DNA of 21,026 bases from Palsa-744 sp036498265 (GTDB taxonomy: Bacteria; Actinomycetota; Thermoleophilia; Solirubrobacterales; Solirubrobacteraceae). Positions 1-7,178 of the stretch are shown here, piece after piece (the stretch's first letter is position 1; every line of letters begins with the position of its first letter). Both the position numbers and the translations under genes were made by a program. A model generated the notes under the pieces. It was not told the origin of the DNA. It made no database searches and was given only the letters and a program-made list of their open reading frames with translations. The stretch is taken from positions 1-21,026 of the forward strand of contig DASYFT010000025.1 in assembly GCA_036498265.1 (NCBI GenBank), given 5' to 3'.

Positions 1-328
<328 letters not shown>

Positions 329-397
329 ATTTTTTTGTGATGCTCGTGTGGCGCTGTGCAGTTTTGAAGGACCGGGAGGCGTGGTCTCTCACCTTTT

Positions 398-514
398 TCC
401 GGTGGCTTTAGCGAGGGGGAAACACCTCTTCCCATTCCGAACAGAGCAGTTAAGCCCCTCAGCGCCGATGGTACTTGGCTCGCAAGGGCCTGGGAGAGTA
501 GGACGCCGCCGGTT
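398..514 (+). rRNA. rrf: 5S ribosomal RNA
   Basis: A complete 5S rRNA of about 117 nt. The terminal helix I is visible: CCGGTGGC at 399-406 pairs with GCCGCCGG at 505-512 (one G-U pair). The conserved interior CATTCCGAACAGAGCAGTTAAG-type segment lies at about 434-456, and GATGGTACT at 468-476 is the usual loop E/helix IV region. It begins ~70 nt after the 23S end, consistent with one rrn transcript. The ends are inferred from the helix I pairing and could shift by 1-2 nt. Confidence 0.96.
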
Positions 515-525
515 TTTTTCTAACG

Positions 526-558
526 CGGGCCGCCTTCGGGCGGCTCGTTGTCGTTGTG
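526..558 (+). terminator. Probable rrn operon terminator hairpin
   Basis: A strong GC stem at 526-547 closes on a UUCG tetraloop (535-538): CGGGCCGCC pairs with GGCGGCTCG including one G-U pair. It is followed by TTGTCGTTGT, a moderately T-rich tract. A T-run (513-519) also directly follows 5S. The placement between the 5S gene and the convergent VOC gene fits intrinsic termination of the rRNA operon. The T-tract is imperfect, as is common in high-GC actinobacteria. Confidence 0.7.
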
Positions 559-580
559 CCCCGCCAAGCGCCTCGGCGGT

Positions 581-1003
581 TCAATCCGGGAGGGCCACGT
601 CCCCCTCGGGGCTGAGGCCCCAGCGAGGGTTGTGGGCGACCTCCCACGGGTGGCCGTCCGGGTCCACGAAGACCCCGGAGTAGCCTCCCCAGAACGTCTC
701 GCCGGGCTCCCGGGCGATCCGCGCCCCGGCTGCCCGCGCTTCTGCGATGACCGAGTCGACCTCGGCGGGCGAGCCGACGTTGTTCGCGAGCGTGACGCCC
801 CCGTAGCCCTCGCCGAGCTCGACGCCGCTGTCCTCGGCGAGCAGCTGCCTGTCCCAGAGGGAGAGGACCATCCCGCCGGCCTGGAAGAACGCGACGTCCA
901 TCTCAGCCGGCGTGTGGCTGCGCCAGCCGAGCTCTTCATAGAAGGCCCGTGCCCTGACCAGGTCCGACACGCCGAGGGTGATCACGGTGACCCGCTGTCG
1001 CAT
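581..1003 (-). CDS. VOC (glyoxalase/bleomycin-resistance fold) family protein
   Basis: A 140-aa single-domain protein of the vicinal oxygen chelate superfamily. The sequence begins VTVITLGVSDLVRARAFYEE, the typical first beta-strand and helix of the fold, and ends with the family-typical FVDPDGHPWEVAHNP motif at about residues 112-126, where the Glu is a usual metal-ligand position. Family members include glyoxalase I, dioxygenases and drug-binding proteins, so the substrate cannot be stated. The usual first-strand His ligand is Thr here (VTLGV-type start), so a non-enzymatic or altered-metal role is possible. The ATG at 1001-1003 is preceded on the minus strand by a good Shine-Dalgarno, GAAGGGAGG (1011-1018 region). 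It converges with the rrn operon. Confidence 0.9.
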   Translation of the reverse strand: MRQRVTVITLGVSDLVRARAFYEELGWRSHTPAEMDVAFFQAGGMVLSLWDRQLLAEDSGVELGEGYGGVTLANNVGSPAEVDSVIAEARAAGARIAREPGETFWGGYSGVFVDPDGHPWEVAHNPRWGLSPEGDVALPD

Positions 1004-1016
1004 CTGCGGCCTCCCT

Positions 1017-1325
1017 TCAGTTCGCGGCCCGCGTGCGCCGTGTGGCCGGCTGACCAGCGTATCGGCGGCCGCCGTCTCCGCCGTGGTCCGGTCGGATGGG
1101 GCAGAGGCACACCTGCGCCCGGCCGGCCGGCTGGCCCGGACGGCGGGGATCCCCCAGACGCCCGCGCAGCGCGACCCGATGCGGGTGAAGGGCCTGAGCT
1201 CGCTCGTCCTGGTCGACCTCCCAGTCGACTTCGCGGTCGTCCTCGAGCAGCAGGAACGCGCGGGTCAGGCGAAGCGCATCGAGTGCGCGCTGCGCAAGCG
1301 CTGAGTTCTTTCTTGGGGGGAACAT
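1017..1325 (-). CDS. Doubtful small ORF, possible remnant gene
   Basis: A 102-aa open frame ending 13 nt upstream of the VOC start on the same strand. Residues ~9-44 (ALAQRALDALRLTRAFLLLE followed by an Asp/Glu-rich stretch) have amphipathic-helix character and codon use like real genes here (CTG, CTC, GAC, GAG, GTC). The C-terminal half turns into Arg/Gly/Pro-rich sequence that looks like translated non-coding high-GC DNA. There is no convincing Shine-Dalgarno before the ATG at 1323-1325. I do not recognise the family. It may be a short conserved protein, a frameshifted remnant or chance. Confidence 0.2.
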   Translation of the reverse strand: MFPPRKNSALAQRALDALRLTRAFLLLEDDREVDWEVDQDERAQALHPHRVALRGRLGDPRRPGQPAGRAQVCLCPIRPDHGGDGGRRYAGQPATRRTRAAN

Positions 1326-1358
1326 CTGTTCGCACGCTACGAGCGCCGCCGGACGGAT

Positions 1359-1384
1359 CCCATGCGAACACGTGTACGTATGGG
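1359..1384. promoter_or_regulatory. 26-nt near-palindrome, candidate operator
   Basis: An inverted repeat centred at 1371.5 on the core ACACGTGT. Eleven of 13 base pairs are symmetric, with outer arms CCCAT/ATGGG and mismatches only at 1364/1379 and 1367/1376. Even-length dyads of this size without a loop are typical of dimeric repressor sites (TetR- or LacI-like). It lies between the divergent doubtful ORF/VOC unit and murA, so it could regulate either. The regulator is unknown and no repressor gene is in the window. Confidence 0.4.
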
Positions 1385-1433
1385 CACGTCACCCCGGAAA
1401 CGGCGTCGTAGAGCCAAATCAGTCCTCTGCGAG

Positions 1434-1485
1434 CTGCAACGGGACTTGCAGGGACCGCCTCCGGACGGCTCGCTTCGGGTCCCGT
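1434..1485 (+). other. Possible structured leader upstream of murA
   Basis: CTGCAA (1434-1439) and TTGCAG (1446-1451) form a perfect 6-bp stem around the loop CGGGAC (1440-1445). The loop with its closing A (1439-1445, ACGGGAC) is exactly complementary to GTCCCGT at 1479-1485, so a pseudoknot or an alternative hairpin is possible if this region is transcribed. It lies ~120 nt before murA. It matches no riboswitch class I can name, and pairing this short can arise by chance in GC-rich DNA. Confidence 0.2.
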
Positions 1486-1603
1486 CGGCTTCGAAGCAGG
1501 GCACGGGGCGGCCGGCTCGAACTCCAGGGAGGAGATGGCTGTTACGCTTGCCAGGCGTCAGGCCAGCGTGCCCCGGTGGGGACGGAGGCGGCGTCCACAG
1601 CTC

Positions 1604-2902
1604 ATGGAGAAGTTCGTCATCGAAGGCGGCGTCCCGCTGTCCGGCACGATGGTCCCCGCCGGCAACAAGAACGGCGCTCTGCCGATCCTTGCCTCGACCG
1701 TGCTGACGGCCGACGAGGTGACCGTTCGCAACGTGCCGCGCATCCGCGACGTGGAGGCGATGCTGGCGATCCTGCGCGCCGTGGGCGTCGACGTCAACTG
1801 GCGCGGCCCGAACGAGGTGACGCTCTGCGCGGCGGGCGTGCACTCCGTCGAGATCGAGCGCGAGCTGGCCGAGCTGATCCGCGCGTCCTTCCTGCTCGCG
1901 GGCCCGCTGCTCGCCCGCTTCCACCGCGCCGTGATGCCGCCCCCCGGCGGCGACGTGATCGGCCGCCGCCGCCTGGACCCGCACCTCGACGCCTTCCGCG
2001 CGATGGGCGCCGTCGCGGACTGCGACGGCGAGATCGTGCTGAGCGCGCCCCGCGGACTGCGCCCGACGGACGTGTTCATGGACGAGCCGTCGGTGATGGC
2101 CACCGAGAACGCCCTGATGGCCGCCGCGCTGACGCCGGGCACGACCGTGATCGGAAACGCGGCCTGCGAGCCCCACGTCCAGGACCTGGCGCGCATGCTG
2201 GTGAAGATGGGCGCGGACATCCAGGGCATCGGCTCCAACCTGATCACGGTCAACGGCGCCGAGCGCCTGCACGGCTGCGAGCACGACGTGGCGCCCGACC
2301 ACATCGAGATCGGCAGCTTCATGGCGCTTGCGGGCGTGACCGGCGGAGAGCTGCGCATCAAGGACACGGTGCCGGGCGACCTGCGGATGATCCGCCTGGT
2401 GTTCGAACGCGCCGGTCTGCGCTCCGAGCTCGACGGCAACGACCTGCTCGTCCCGGGCGGCCAGAAGCTCGTCATGCAGGCGGACGTGGGCGAGTACAAG
2501 AGCAAGATCCAGGACGGCCCCTGGCCGGCGTTCCCGGCCGACCTGACTTCCATCGCCGTGGCGCTCGCGACGCAGGCCGAGGGCTCGATCCTGATCCACG
2601 AGTGGATGTTCGAGAACCGCCTGATCTTCACGGACAAGCTGATCCTGATGGGCGCCGACATCGTGATGTGCGATCCCCACCGCGCGATCGTGACCGGCCC
2701 CCGCCGCCTGCGCGGCGAGCGCGTCGAGTCGCCGGACATCCGCGCGGGCATGGCGATGCTGCTGGCGGCCCTCTGCGCCGACGGACGCAGCGAGATCGGC
2801 AACATCCGCCAGATCGACCGTGGCTACGAGCGCATCGACGAGCGCCTGCGCGAGCTGGGCGCCCGGATCGAGCGTGTCGCCACGGAGCCCGTTCACGCCT
2901 AA
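1604..2902 (+). CDS. murA: UDP-N-acetylglucosamine 1-carboxyvinyltransferase (MurA), Asp117 variant
   Basis: A 432-aa enolpyruvyl transferase that catalyses the first committed cytoplasmic step of peptidoglycan synthesis, moving enolpyruvate from PEP to UDP-GlcNAc. The N-terminus MEKFVIEGG and NKNGALPIL (catalytic Lys22) are typical. The active-site loop reads PGGDVIGRRRLD at 115-126, so residue 117 is Asp where E. coli has Cys115. The C-terminal QIDRGYERIDERLRELGA carries the conserved Arg of the R397 position. Start 1604 is chosen by homology; an in-frame ATG at 1535 would add 23 Arg-rich residues, and its Shine-Dalgarno lies too close. The middle (EIGSFMALAGVTGGELRIKD, then PWPAFPADLTS) is somewhat divergent from E. 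coli MurA. It stands 12 nt before hisZ, so co-transcription with the his genes is likely. Confidence 0.95.
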   Translation: MEKFVIEGGVPLSGTMVPAGNKNGALPILASTVLTADEVTVRNVPRIRDVEAMLAILRAVGVDVNWRGPNEVTLCAAGVHSVEIERELAELIRASFLLAGPLLARFHRAVMPPPGGDVIGRRRLDPHLDAFRAMGAVADCDGEIVLSAPRGLRPTDVFMDEPSVMATENALMAAALTPGTTVIGNAACEPHVQDLARMLVKMGADIQGIGSNLITVNGAERLHGCEHDVAPDHIEIGSFMALAGVTGGELRIKDTVPGDLRMIRLVFERAGLRSELDGNDLLVPGGQKLVMQADVGEYKSKIQDGPWPAFPADLTSIAVALATQAEGSILIHEWMFENRLIFTDKLILMGADIVMCDPHRAIVTGPRRLRGERVESPDIRAGMAMLLAALCADGRSEIGNIRQIDRGYERIDERLRELGARIERVATEPVHA

Positions 2903-2914
2903 CCTGGGATCGCG

Positions 2915-3928
2915 ATGATCCTCCCGATCCCCAGCGGCACGCGCGACGTGCTACCCGACGAGACGCGCGAGGTGCGCGCGATCACGGACGCCCTGCGCGG
3001 GGTGTTCGAGCGTCACGGCTACGGCGAGGTCTACACGCCCGCGCTGGAGTACGAGTCGGTGCTCGCCCGCGCCGACATGGCCGAGGCGCGCCCCGCCTAC
3101 CGGATGTTCGACGAGTCCGGCGACGTGCTGGTGCTGCGCTCGGACATGACCGTGCCGATCGCGCGGGTGGTGGCCAGCCGCTACCCCTCGAGCGAGCCGC
3201 CCCTGCGCTTCTGCTACTTCGCCCACTGCTATCGCGGCGTCCGGCCGCAGCGCGGGCAGCCGCGCGAGCTCCTGCAGGCCGGGATCGAGCTGATCGGCTC
3301 CCCGGCGCCGCAGGGCACCGTGGAGGCGCTGACGGTGCTGTGCAACGCGCTCGACACGACCGGGCTGAAGGATTACCGGATCGGCCTCGGCGACGCGTCG
3401 CTGTTCCCGTCGCTGATGGCGAGCCTGCAGGTGCCGGAGCCGCTTCGCGACGGCCTGCTGCAGGCGCTGGTGCTGCGCGACTTCGTGGCGCTCGAGCACA
3501 TGCTGGCCGGCGCGGGCCTGTCCGGCGAGGCCGGCGAGATGCTGCTCGAGCTGCCCCAGCGCCGGGGTGGCCGCGAGATCCTCACCGACGTGCCGGCCGC
3601 GGCCACGGAGGCGGTCACGGGGCTTCGCCGCGTGCACGAGTTGCTCGATCCGGCCGTGGCCGAGCGCGTGATCTTCGACCTGGGCCTCGTGCGCAACATC
3701 GGCTACTACACGGGCGCCGTCTTCGACGTCTACGACCCGGCGCTCGGCGCGCCGATCGGGGGCGGCGGCCGCTACGACGAGCTGCTCGGGCGCTTCGGGC
3801 GCAGCCTGCCTGCCGTCGGCTTCGCGCTCGGCGTGGACCGCCTGCACATCGCGCTGGCCGGAGAGGAGCGCGGGACCGGCGCGCTGCTCGCGACGGCGGC
3901 GGCGACGGCCGACGAGACGCCGCTGTGA
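2915..3928 (+). CDS. hisZ: ATP phosphoribosyltransferase regulatory subunit (HisZ)
   Basis: A 337-aa class II aminoacyl-tRNA synthetase-like protein that partners short-form HisG and confers histidine feedback control on the first step of histidine synthesis. Visible blocks are SGTRDVLP (7-14), LRSDMTVPIAR (74-84), CYRGVRPQRGQPRELLQAG (105-123), YYTGAVFDVY and GGGGRYDELLGRFG near the C-terminal end of the catalytic-like domain. It lacks the anticodon-binding domain and is ~80-100 aa shorter than a true HisRS. Its position directly before hisG (4-nt overlap) separates it from HisRS. The ATG at 2915 has only a weak Shine-Dalgarno. The murA stop codon starts TAACCT (2900-2905), which could act as a -10 box but may be fortuitous. 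Confidence 0.95.
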   Translation: MILPIPSGTRDVLPDETREVRAITDALRGVFERHGYGEVYTPALEYESVLARADMAEARPAYRMFDESGDVLVLRSDMTVPIARVVASRYPSSEPPLRFCYFAHCYRGVRPQRGQPRELLQAGIELIGSPAPQGTVEALTVLCNALDTTGLKDYRIGLGDASLFPSLMASLQVPEPLRDGLLQALVLRDFVALEHMLAGAGLSGEAGEMLLELPQRRGGREILTDVPAAATEAVTGLRRVHELLDPAVAERVIFDLGLVRNIGYYTGAVFDVYDPALGAPIGGGGRYDELLGRFGRSLPAVGFALGVDRLHIALAGEERGTGALLATAAATADETPL

Positions 3929-4599
3929 GCCCCACCAACGGCCTCACCATCGCGGTCCCCCGCGGAGCGCTGTTCGCGGGCACGGTCGAGCTGCTGTCGG
4001 GCCTCGGGGTGGACACCGGCGAGCTGAGCTCCAACGACCGCAAGCTGCTGTTCGAGGACATCGGCGTGATCACCATGCGCCCGTCGGACGTGCCGACGTA
4101 CGTCGAGGCGGGCGCCGCCGATCTGGGCATAACGGGAAAGGACGTGCTGCTGGAGCAGGCCGCGCAGGGCCCGGGGGAGGGCGGCCGCGCGGTCTACGAG
4201 CTGCTCGACCTCGGCTTCGGGCGCTGCACGATGGTGCTGGCCAGCAAGGCCGGGCCGGACCCGGCGGCGGAGGCGCTGAGGCGACTCGGCGTGATGCGGA
4301 TCGCGACGAAGTACCCGCGGATCGCGGCGCGTCACCTGGAGGAGACAGGGCGCCAGGCCGAGATCGTGGAGGTGAAGGGCTCGGTCGAGCTGGCGCCGCT
4401 GACGGGCGTGGCGGAGGCGATCGTCGACCTGACGGCGACCGGCACGACGCTGCGCGAGAACAACCTGGTGGTGCGCGAGGAGATCGTCACGTGCACCGCC
4501 CGGCTGATCGCCAACCCGGTGGCGCACAAGCTGAAGGCCGGCGCGATCGACGACCTGCTCGAGCAGCTGCGCGGTCTGCCGGCCGCGAGCGCCGTCTGA
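3925..4599 (+). CDS. hisG: ATP phosphoribosyltransferase, short form (HisG)
   Basis: A 224-aa catalytic subunit that condenses ATP with PRPP to give phosphoribosyl-ATP, the first step of histidine biosynthesis. Residues near the N-terminus (TIAVPRGALF), VPTYVEAGAADLGITGKDVL at about 55-74, and the phosphate-binding segment IVDLTATGTTLRENNL at about 168-183 are family hallmarks. The length fits the short HisG class, which lacks the C-terminal regulatory ACT-like domain and needs HisZ; hisZ is immediately upstream. The GTG start overlaps the hisZ TGA (GTGA), so translation is likely coupled. Confidence 0.97.
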   Translation: MSPTNGLTIAVPRGALFAGTVELLSGLGVDTGELSSNDRKLLFEDIGVITMRPSDVPTYVEAGAADLGITGKDVLLEQAAQGPGEGGRAVYELLDLGFGRCTMVLASKAGPDPAAEALRRLGVMRIATKYPRIAARHLEETGRQAEIVEVKGSVELAPLTGVAEAIVDLTATGTTLRENNLVVREEIVTCTARLIANPVAHKLKAGAIDDLLEQLRGLPAASAV

Positions 4600-4600
4600 G

Positions 4601-5905
4601 ATGGAGATCACGCGGCTGGACGTGGAGGAGCTGGCGCGCCTGGGCGGCCCGGCGGGTGCGGCCGCCCGCGTGCGATCGCTCGTGCCGGGCGGCGCGTCGG
4701 TCGAGGACGAGGTCCGCGAGATCGTGCGCCGGGTTCGCGCCGAGGGGGACGGCGCCGTGCTCGAGTACACGCGCAGGTTCGACACGGGCGGCGCCGAGCC
4801 GAGGCCGATCCGGGTGCCGCCCGAGGAGCTGGACGAGACGATCAAACTGCTGCCGCTCGAGCTCGTGGCTGGCCTGCAGGTGGCGATCGCCAACGTGGCC
4901 GAGGTCTCACAGGCGGGCGCCGGCGAGAGCAGGTCGGTGCAGCTGCCCCAGGGCCAGCGCGTGGTGCTCCGAGAGGTGCCGGTGTCCTCCGCGGCGGTCT
5001 ACGTGCCGGCGGGCCGCGCGCCGTACCCGAGCACCGTCGTGATGGGGGTCGTGACCGCGCGCTCGGCGGGCGTGCTCGACGTCGCGGTGTGCGCCCCGCC
5101 GGGAGCGGACGGGCAGGTGGACCCGCTGATCCTCGGAACCTGCCGCCTGTGCGGAGTCGAGCGCGTCTACCGGATGGGCGGCGCCCAGGCGATTGCCGCT
5201 CTCGCCCACGGCAGCGAGAGCGTGGACCCGGTCGACGTGATCGTGGGGCCCGGGAACCTGTACGTGCAGGAGGCCAAGCACCAGGTCTCGGCGAGCGTCG
5301 GGATCGACGGCTTCGCCGGTCCGAGCGACCTGCTGGTGCTGCTCTCCGGAGACGCGGGCGAGCGGGAGATCCGGCTCGCCGCCCTGGACCTGCTGGCGCA
5401 GGCCGAGCACGGGCAGGGCAGCCTGATCGCCGCCGCCTCGCCGTCCCGGAGCGTGTGCGACGCGCTGGCCGGAGAGCTCGGGTCGCTGGTGCTCGAGCGG
5501 CCCACCGTGGGGGATGCCGCGTGCGCGATCGTGGAGGTCGACGGCGCCCGCGCGGCGATCGAGCTGGCGAACGCGTTCGCGCCCGAGCACCTCGAGCTGA
5601 TGGGGGCCGAGATGGAGACGCTGTCGGCGATGGTGCGCTCCGCGGGCTGCGTGTTCGTGGGGGCCGAGAGCGCGACGGCGTTCGGCGACTACGTCGCCGG
5701 CTCCAACCACGTCCTGCCGACCGCCGGCGCGGCCCGCTTCGCCTCGGCGCTATCGGCCCGCCACTTCCGCCGGCGCATGCCGGAGGTGCACATCGGCCGC
5801 GGGGCCGAGCGCCTGGCCGCTGCGGGCGCGCCGATCGCGCGCGCCGAGGGGTTCCAGGTGCACGCGGAATCGATGGAGGCGCGAGTGCGAGAGAATCAGG
5901 CGTGA
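4601..5905 (+). CDS. hisD: Histidinol dehydrogenase (HisD)
   Basis: A 434-aa Zn-dependent, NAD-dependent enzyme that oxidises L-histidinol to L-histidine in the last two steps of the pathway. Family blocks in order: VPAGRAPYPSTVVMG (135-149), GGAQAIAALAHGS (193-205), VGPGNLYVQEAKHQV (215-229), GIDGFAGPSDLLVL (234-247) and AQAEHGQGS (266-274), with Gln267 and His270 at Zn-ligand positions. The catalytic pair Glu329-His330 is in APEHLEL, Asp363 in FGDYVAGSNHVLPT, and a His lies near the C-terminus. The ATG starts one base after the hisG stop. The last base of its TGA is the first base of the hisB ATG. The length is normal for the family. Confidence 0.98.
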   Translation: MEITRLDVEELARLGGPAGAAARVRSLVPGGASVEDEVREIVRRVRAEGDGAVLEYTRRFDTGGAEPRPIRVPPEELDETIKLLPLELVAGLQVAIANVAEVSQAGAGESRSVQLPQGQRVVLREVPVSSAAVYVPAGRAPYPSTVVMGVVTARSAGVLDVAVCAPPGADGQVDPLILGTCRLCGVERVYRMGGAQAIAALAHGSESVDPVDVIVGPGNLYVQEAKHQVSASVGIDGFAGPSDLLVLLSGDAGEREIRLAALDLLAQAEHGQGSLIAAASPSRSVCDALAGELGSLVLERPTVGDAACAIVEVDGARAAIELANAFAPEHLELMGAEMETLSAMVRSAGCVFVGAESATAFGDYVAGSNHVLPTAGAARFASALSARHFRRRMPEVHIGRGAERLAAAGAPIARAEGFQVHAESMEARVRENQA

Positions 5906-6498
5906 TGAACCGCACGGCAACCATCGAGCGCACGACCGGCGAGACCGACGTGCGGCTGACGCTCGGCCTCGAAGGCGCGGGCGACGGCACGCGCGAGACC
6001 GGGATCGGCTTCCTCGACCACATGCTCGACCTGCTGGCGCGCCACGGGCGGATGGACCTCGACGTGAGCGTCAGCGGCGACCTGCAGACCGGCGCGCACC
6101 ACACGGCGGAGGACACGGCGATCGTGCTGGGGCAGGCGCTCGACGTGGCGCTCGGCGACCGCACGGGGATCGTCCGCTACGGCTGGGCCACGGTGCCGAT
6201 GGACGAGGCGCGAGCGAGCTGCGCGATCGACATCTCCGGGCGCCCGTTCACGTTGTTCGACGCCGAGCTGCCACCGGGCGCGACGGGCGGCTTCGAGCAC
6301 GAGCTCACCGAGGAGTTCTTCCGGGCGTTCGCCAACGCGGCGAAGCTGACCCTGCACGTGCGCGTGGAGACGGGCAGCAACGCGCACCACATGATCGAGG
6401 CGGCCTTCAAGGCGTTCGCGCGGGCGCTGCGCCTGGCGGCCGCGATCGACCCGACCGAGACCGGCGTTCCCAGCACCAAGGGAACGCTGACGGCATGA
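5905..6498 (+). CDS. hisB: Imidazoleglycerol-phosphate dehydratase (HisB)
   Basis: A 197-aa monofunctional dehydratase converting imidazole glycerol phosphate to imidazole acetol phosphate. The metal-binding motifs of the internally duplicated fold are clear: FLDHML (36-41), HHTAEDTAI (65-73) and NAHHMIEAAFKAFARAL (159-175). It lacks the histidinol-phosphatase domain of the enterobacterial bifunctional HisB, as is normal outside Gammaproteobacteria. The start is ATG 5905, overlapping the hisD stop by one base; a GTG at 5902 is out of frame. hisC, which lies between hisD and hisB in many actinobacteria, is missing here. Confidence 0.98.
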   Translation: MNRTATIERTTGETDVRLTLGLEGAGDGTRETGIGFLDHMLDLLARHGRMDLDVSVSGDLQTGAHHTAEDTAIVLGQALDVALGDRTGIVRYGWATVPMDEARASCAIDISGRPFTLFDAELPPGATGGFEHELTEEFFRAFANAAKLTLHVRVETGSNAHHMIEAAFKAFARALRLAAAIDPTETGVPSTKGTLTA

Positions 6499-7178
6499 GC
6501 GGCCTGATCGCCGGCCCGGTGGAGCTGGCCGTGGTCGACTACGGCATGGGCAACCGGCGCTCCGTCGAGAAGGCGCTCGAGCACGTGGGGGCCACGGCGC
6601 GCGTGAGCGCGGAGCCCGAGGTCCTGCGCGGTGCCGACGGGCTCGTGGTGCCCGGCGTGGGGGCTTTCCCGCACGCGATGGCGAGGCTGCGCGAGCTGGG
6701 GCTCGACGAGCTGCTGCGCGAGCGCGTTGGTGCCGGCACGCCGGTCCTCGGCATCTGCCTGGGCATGCAGCTGGCGTTCGACTCCTCCAGCGAGCAGGGC
6801 GGCGCGGCCGGGCTCGGCGTGATCCCTGGCGAGGTCGCCCCGCTGCGGGCGGAAGGCCGCAAGCTGCCCCACATCGGCTGGACGGAGGTCGCCTTCACGA
6901 GGCCGGCCTCGCCGCTCGTCGCCGACCTGCCCGAGCGCTGCGCCTTCTACCACGTGCACTCGTTCGCGCCCGTGCCCGCGCGCGAGGAGGACAGCCTCGG
7001 CGTCGCCGAGTACGGCGCCCCGTTCGTGAGCGCCGTCGAGAGCGGCTCGTTCTACGGCGTCCAGTTCCACCCGGAGAAGTCCTCCGCCGCGGGACTGCGG
7101 CTGCTGGCCAACTTCGCGCGCATCTGCATCGCCGCGCGCCCGGGAGCGGCTGCCGGCGCGCCCCCGCTCGCCCTGTGA
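6495..7178 (+). CDS. hisH: Imidazole glycerol phosphate synthase, glutaminase subunit (HisH)
   Basis: A 227-aa class I glutamine amidotransferase that supplies ammonia to HisF for IGP and AICAR formation. The catalytic triad is visible: Cys88 in GICLGMQ, and His192 and Glu194 in VQFHPEKS. The N-terminal VVDYGMGNRRSVEKALE and VVPGVGAFPHAM segments are typical. The ATG overlaps the hisB TGA (ATGA). The C-terminus (IAARPGAAAGAPPLAL) is a short Ala/Pro-rich tail beyond the usual end. hisA follows with a 4-nt overlap, and the partner hisF is the next his gene after hisA. Confidence 0.97.
   Translation: MSGLIAGPVELAVVDYGMGNRRSVEKALEHVGATARVSAEPEVLRGADGLVVPGVGAFPHAMARLRELGLDELLRERVGAGTPVLGICLGMQLAFDSSSEQGGAAGLGVIPGEVAPLRAEGRKLPHIGWTEVAFTRPASPLVADLPERCAFYHVHSFAPVPAREEDSLGVAEYGAPFVSAVESGSFYGVQFHPEKSSAAGLRLLANFARICIAARPGAAAGAPPLAL

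Larger units (their letters stand above)
1004..1603. other. ~600-nt region without a firm gene, upstream of murA
   Basis: Between the VOC gene and the homology-supported murA start no confident gene is visible. The stretch holds the doubtful minus-strand ORF (1017-1325), a 26-nt near-palindrome (1359-1384), and a small perfect hairpin (1434-1451) whose loop is complementary to a downstream segment (1479-1485). A Shine-Dalgarno-like GGGAGGAG at 1527-1534 abuts an in-frame ATG (1535), which would add 23 Arg-rich residues to MurA. This region should contain the murA-his promoter, but no consensus -35/-10 pair can be identified. Confidence 0.6.

Noticed and set aside
1535..1603. Upstream ATG as the MurA start
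   Set aside because: The extra 23 residues are Arg-rich and unlike MurA, and GGAGG lies only 2 nt from the ATG. The family N-terminus begins at 1604. Not fully excluded.
1337..2896. Long (519-codon) minus-strand open frame across murA
   Set aside because: It is an antisense shadow: His/Arg/Ala/Asp-rich translation with no motif, no SD, and murA on the other strand is unambiguous.
1372..3924. Very long plus-strand open frame running into hisG (1075 codons in total)
   Set aside because: Only its last 225 codons are real (HisG, from GTG 3925). The upstream part is an Arg-rich out-of-frame shadow of murA and hisZ.
2915..3928. Histidyl-tRNA synthetase
   Set aside because: The protein is too short, lacks the anticodon-binding domain and overlaps a short-form hisG, so HisZ is the better call.
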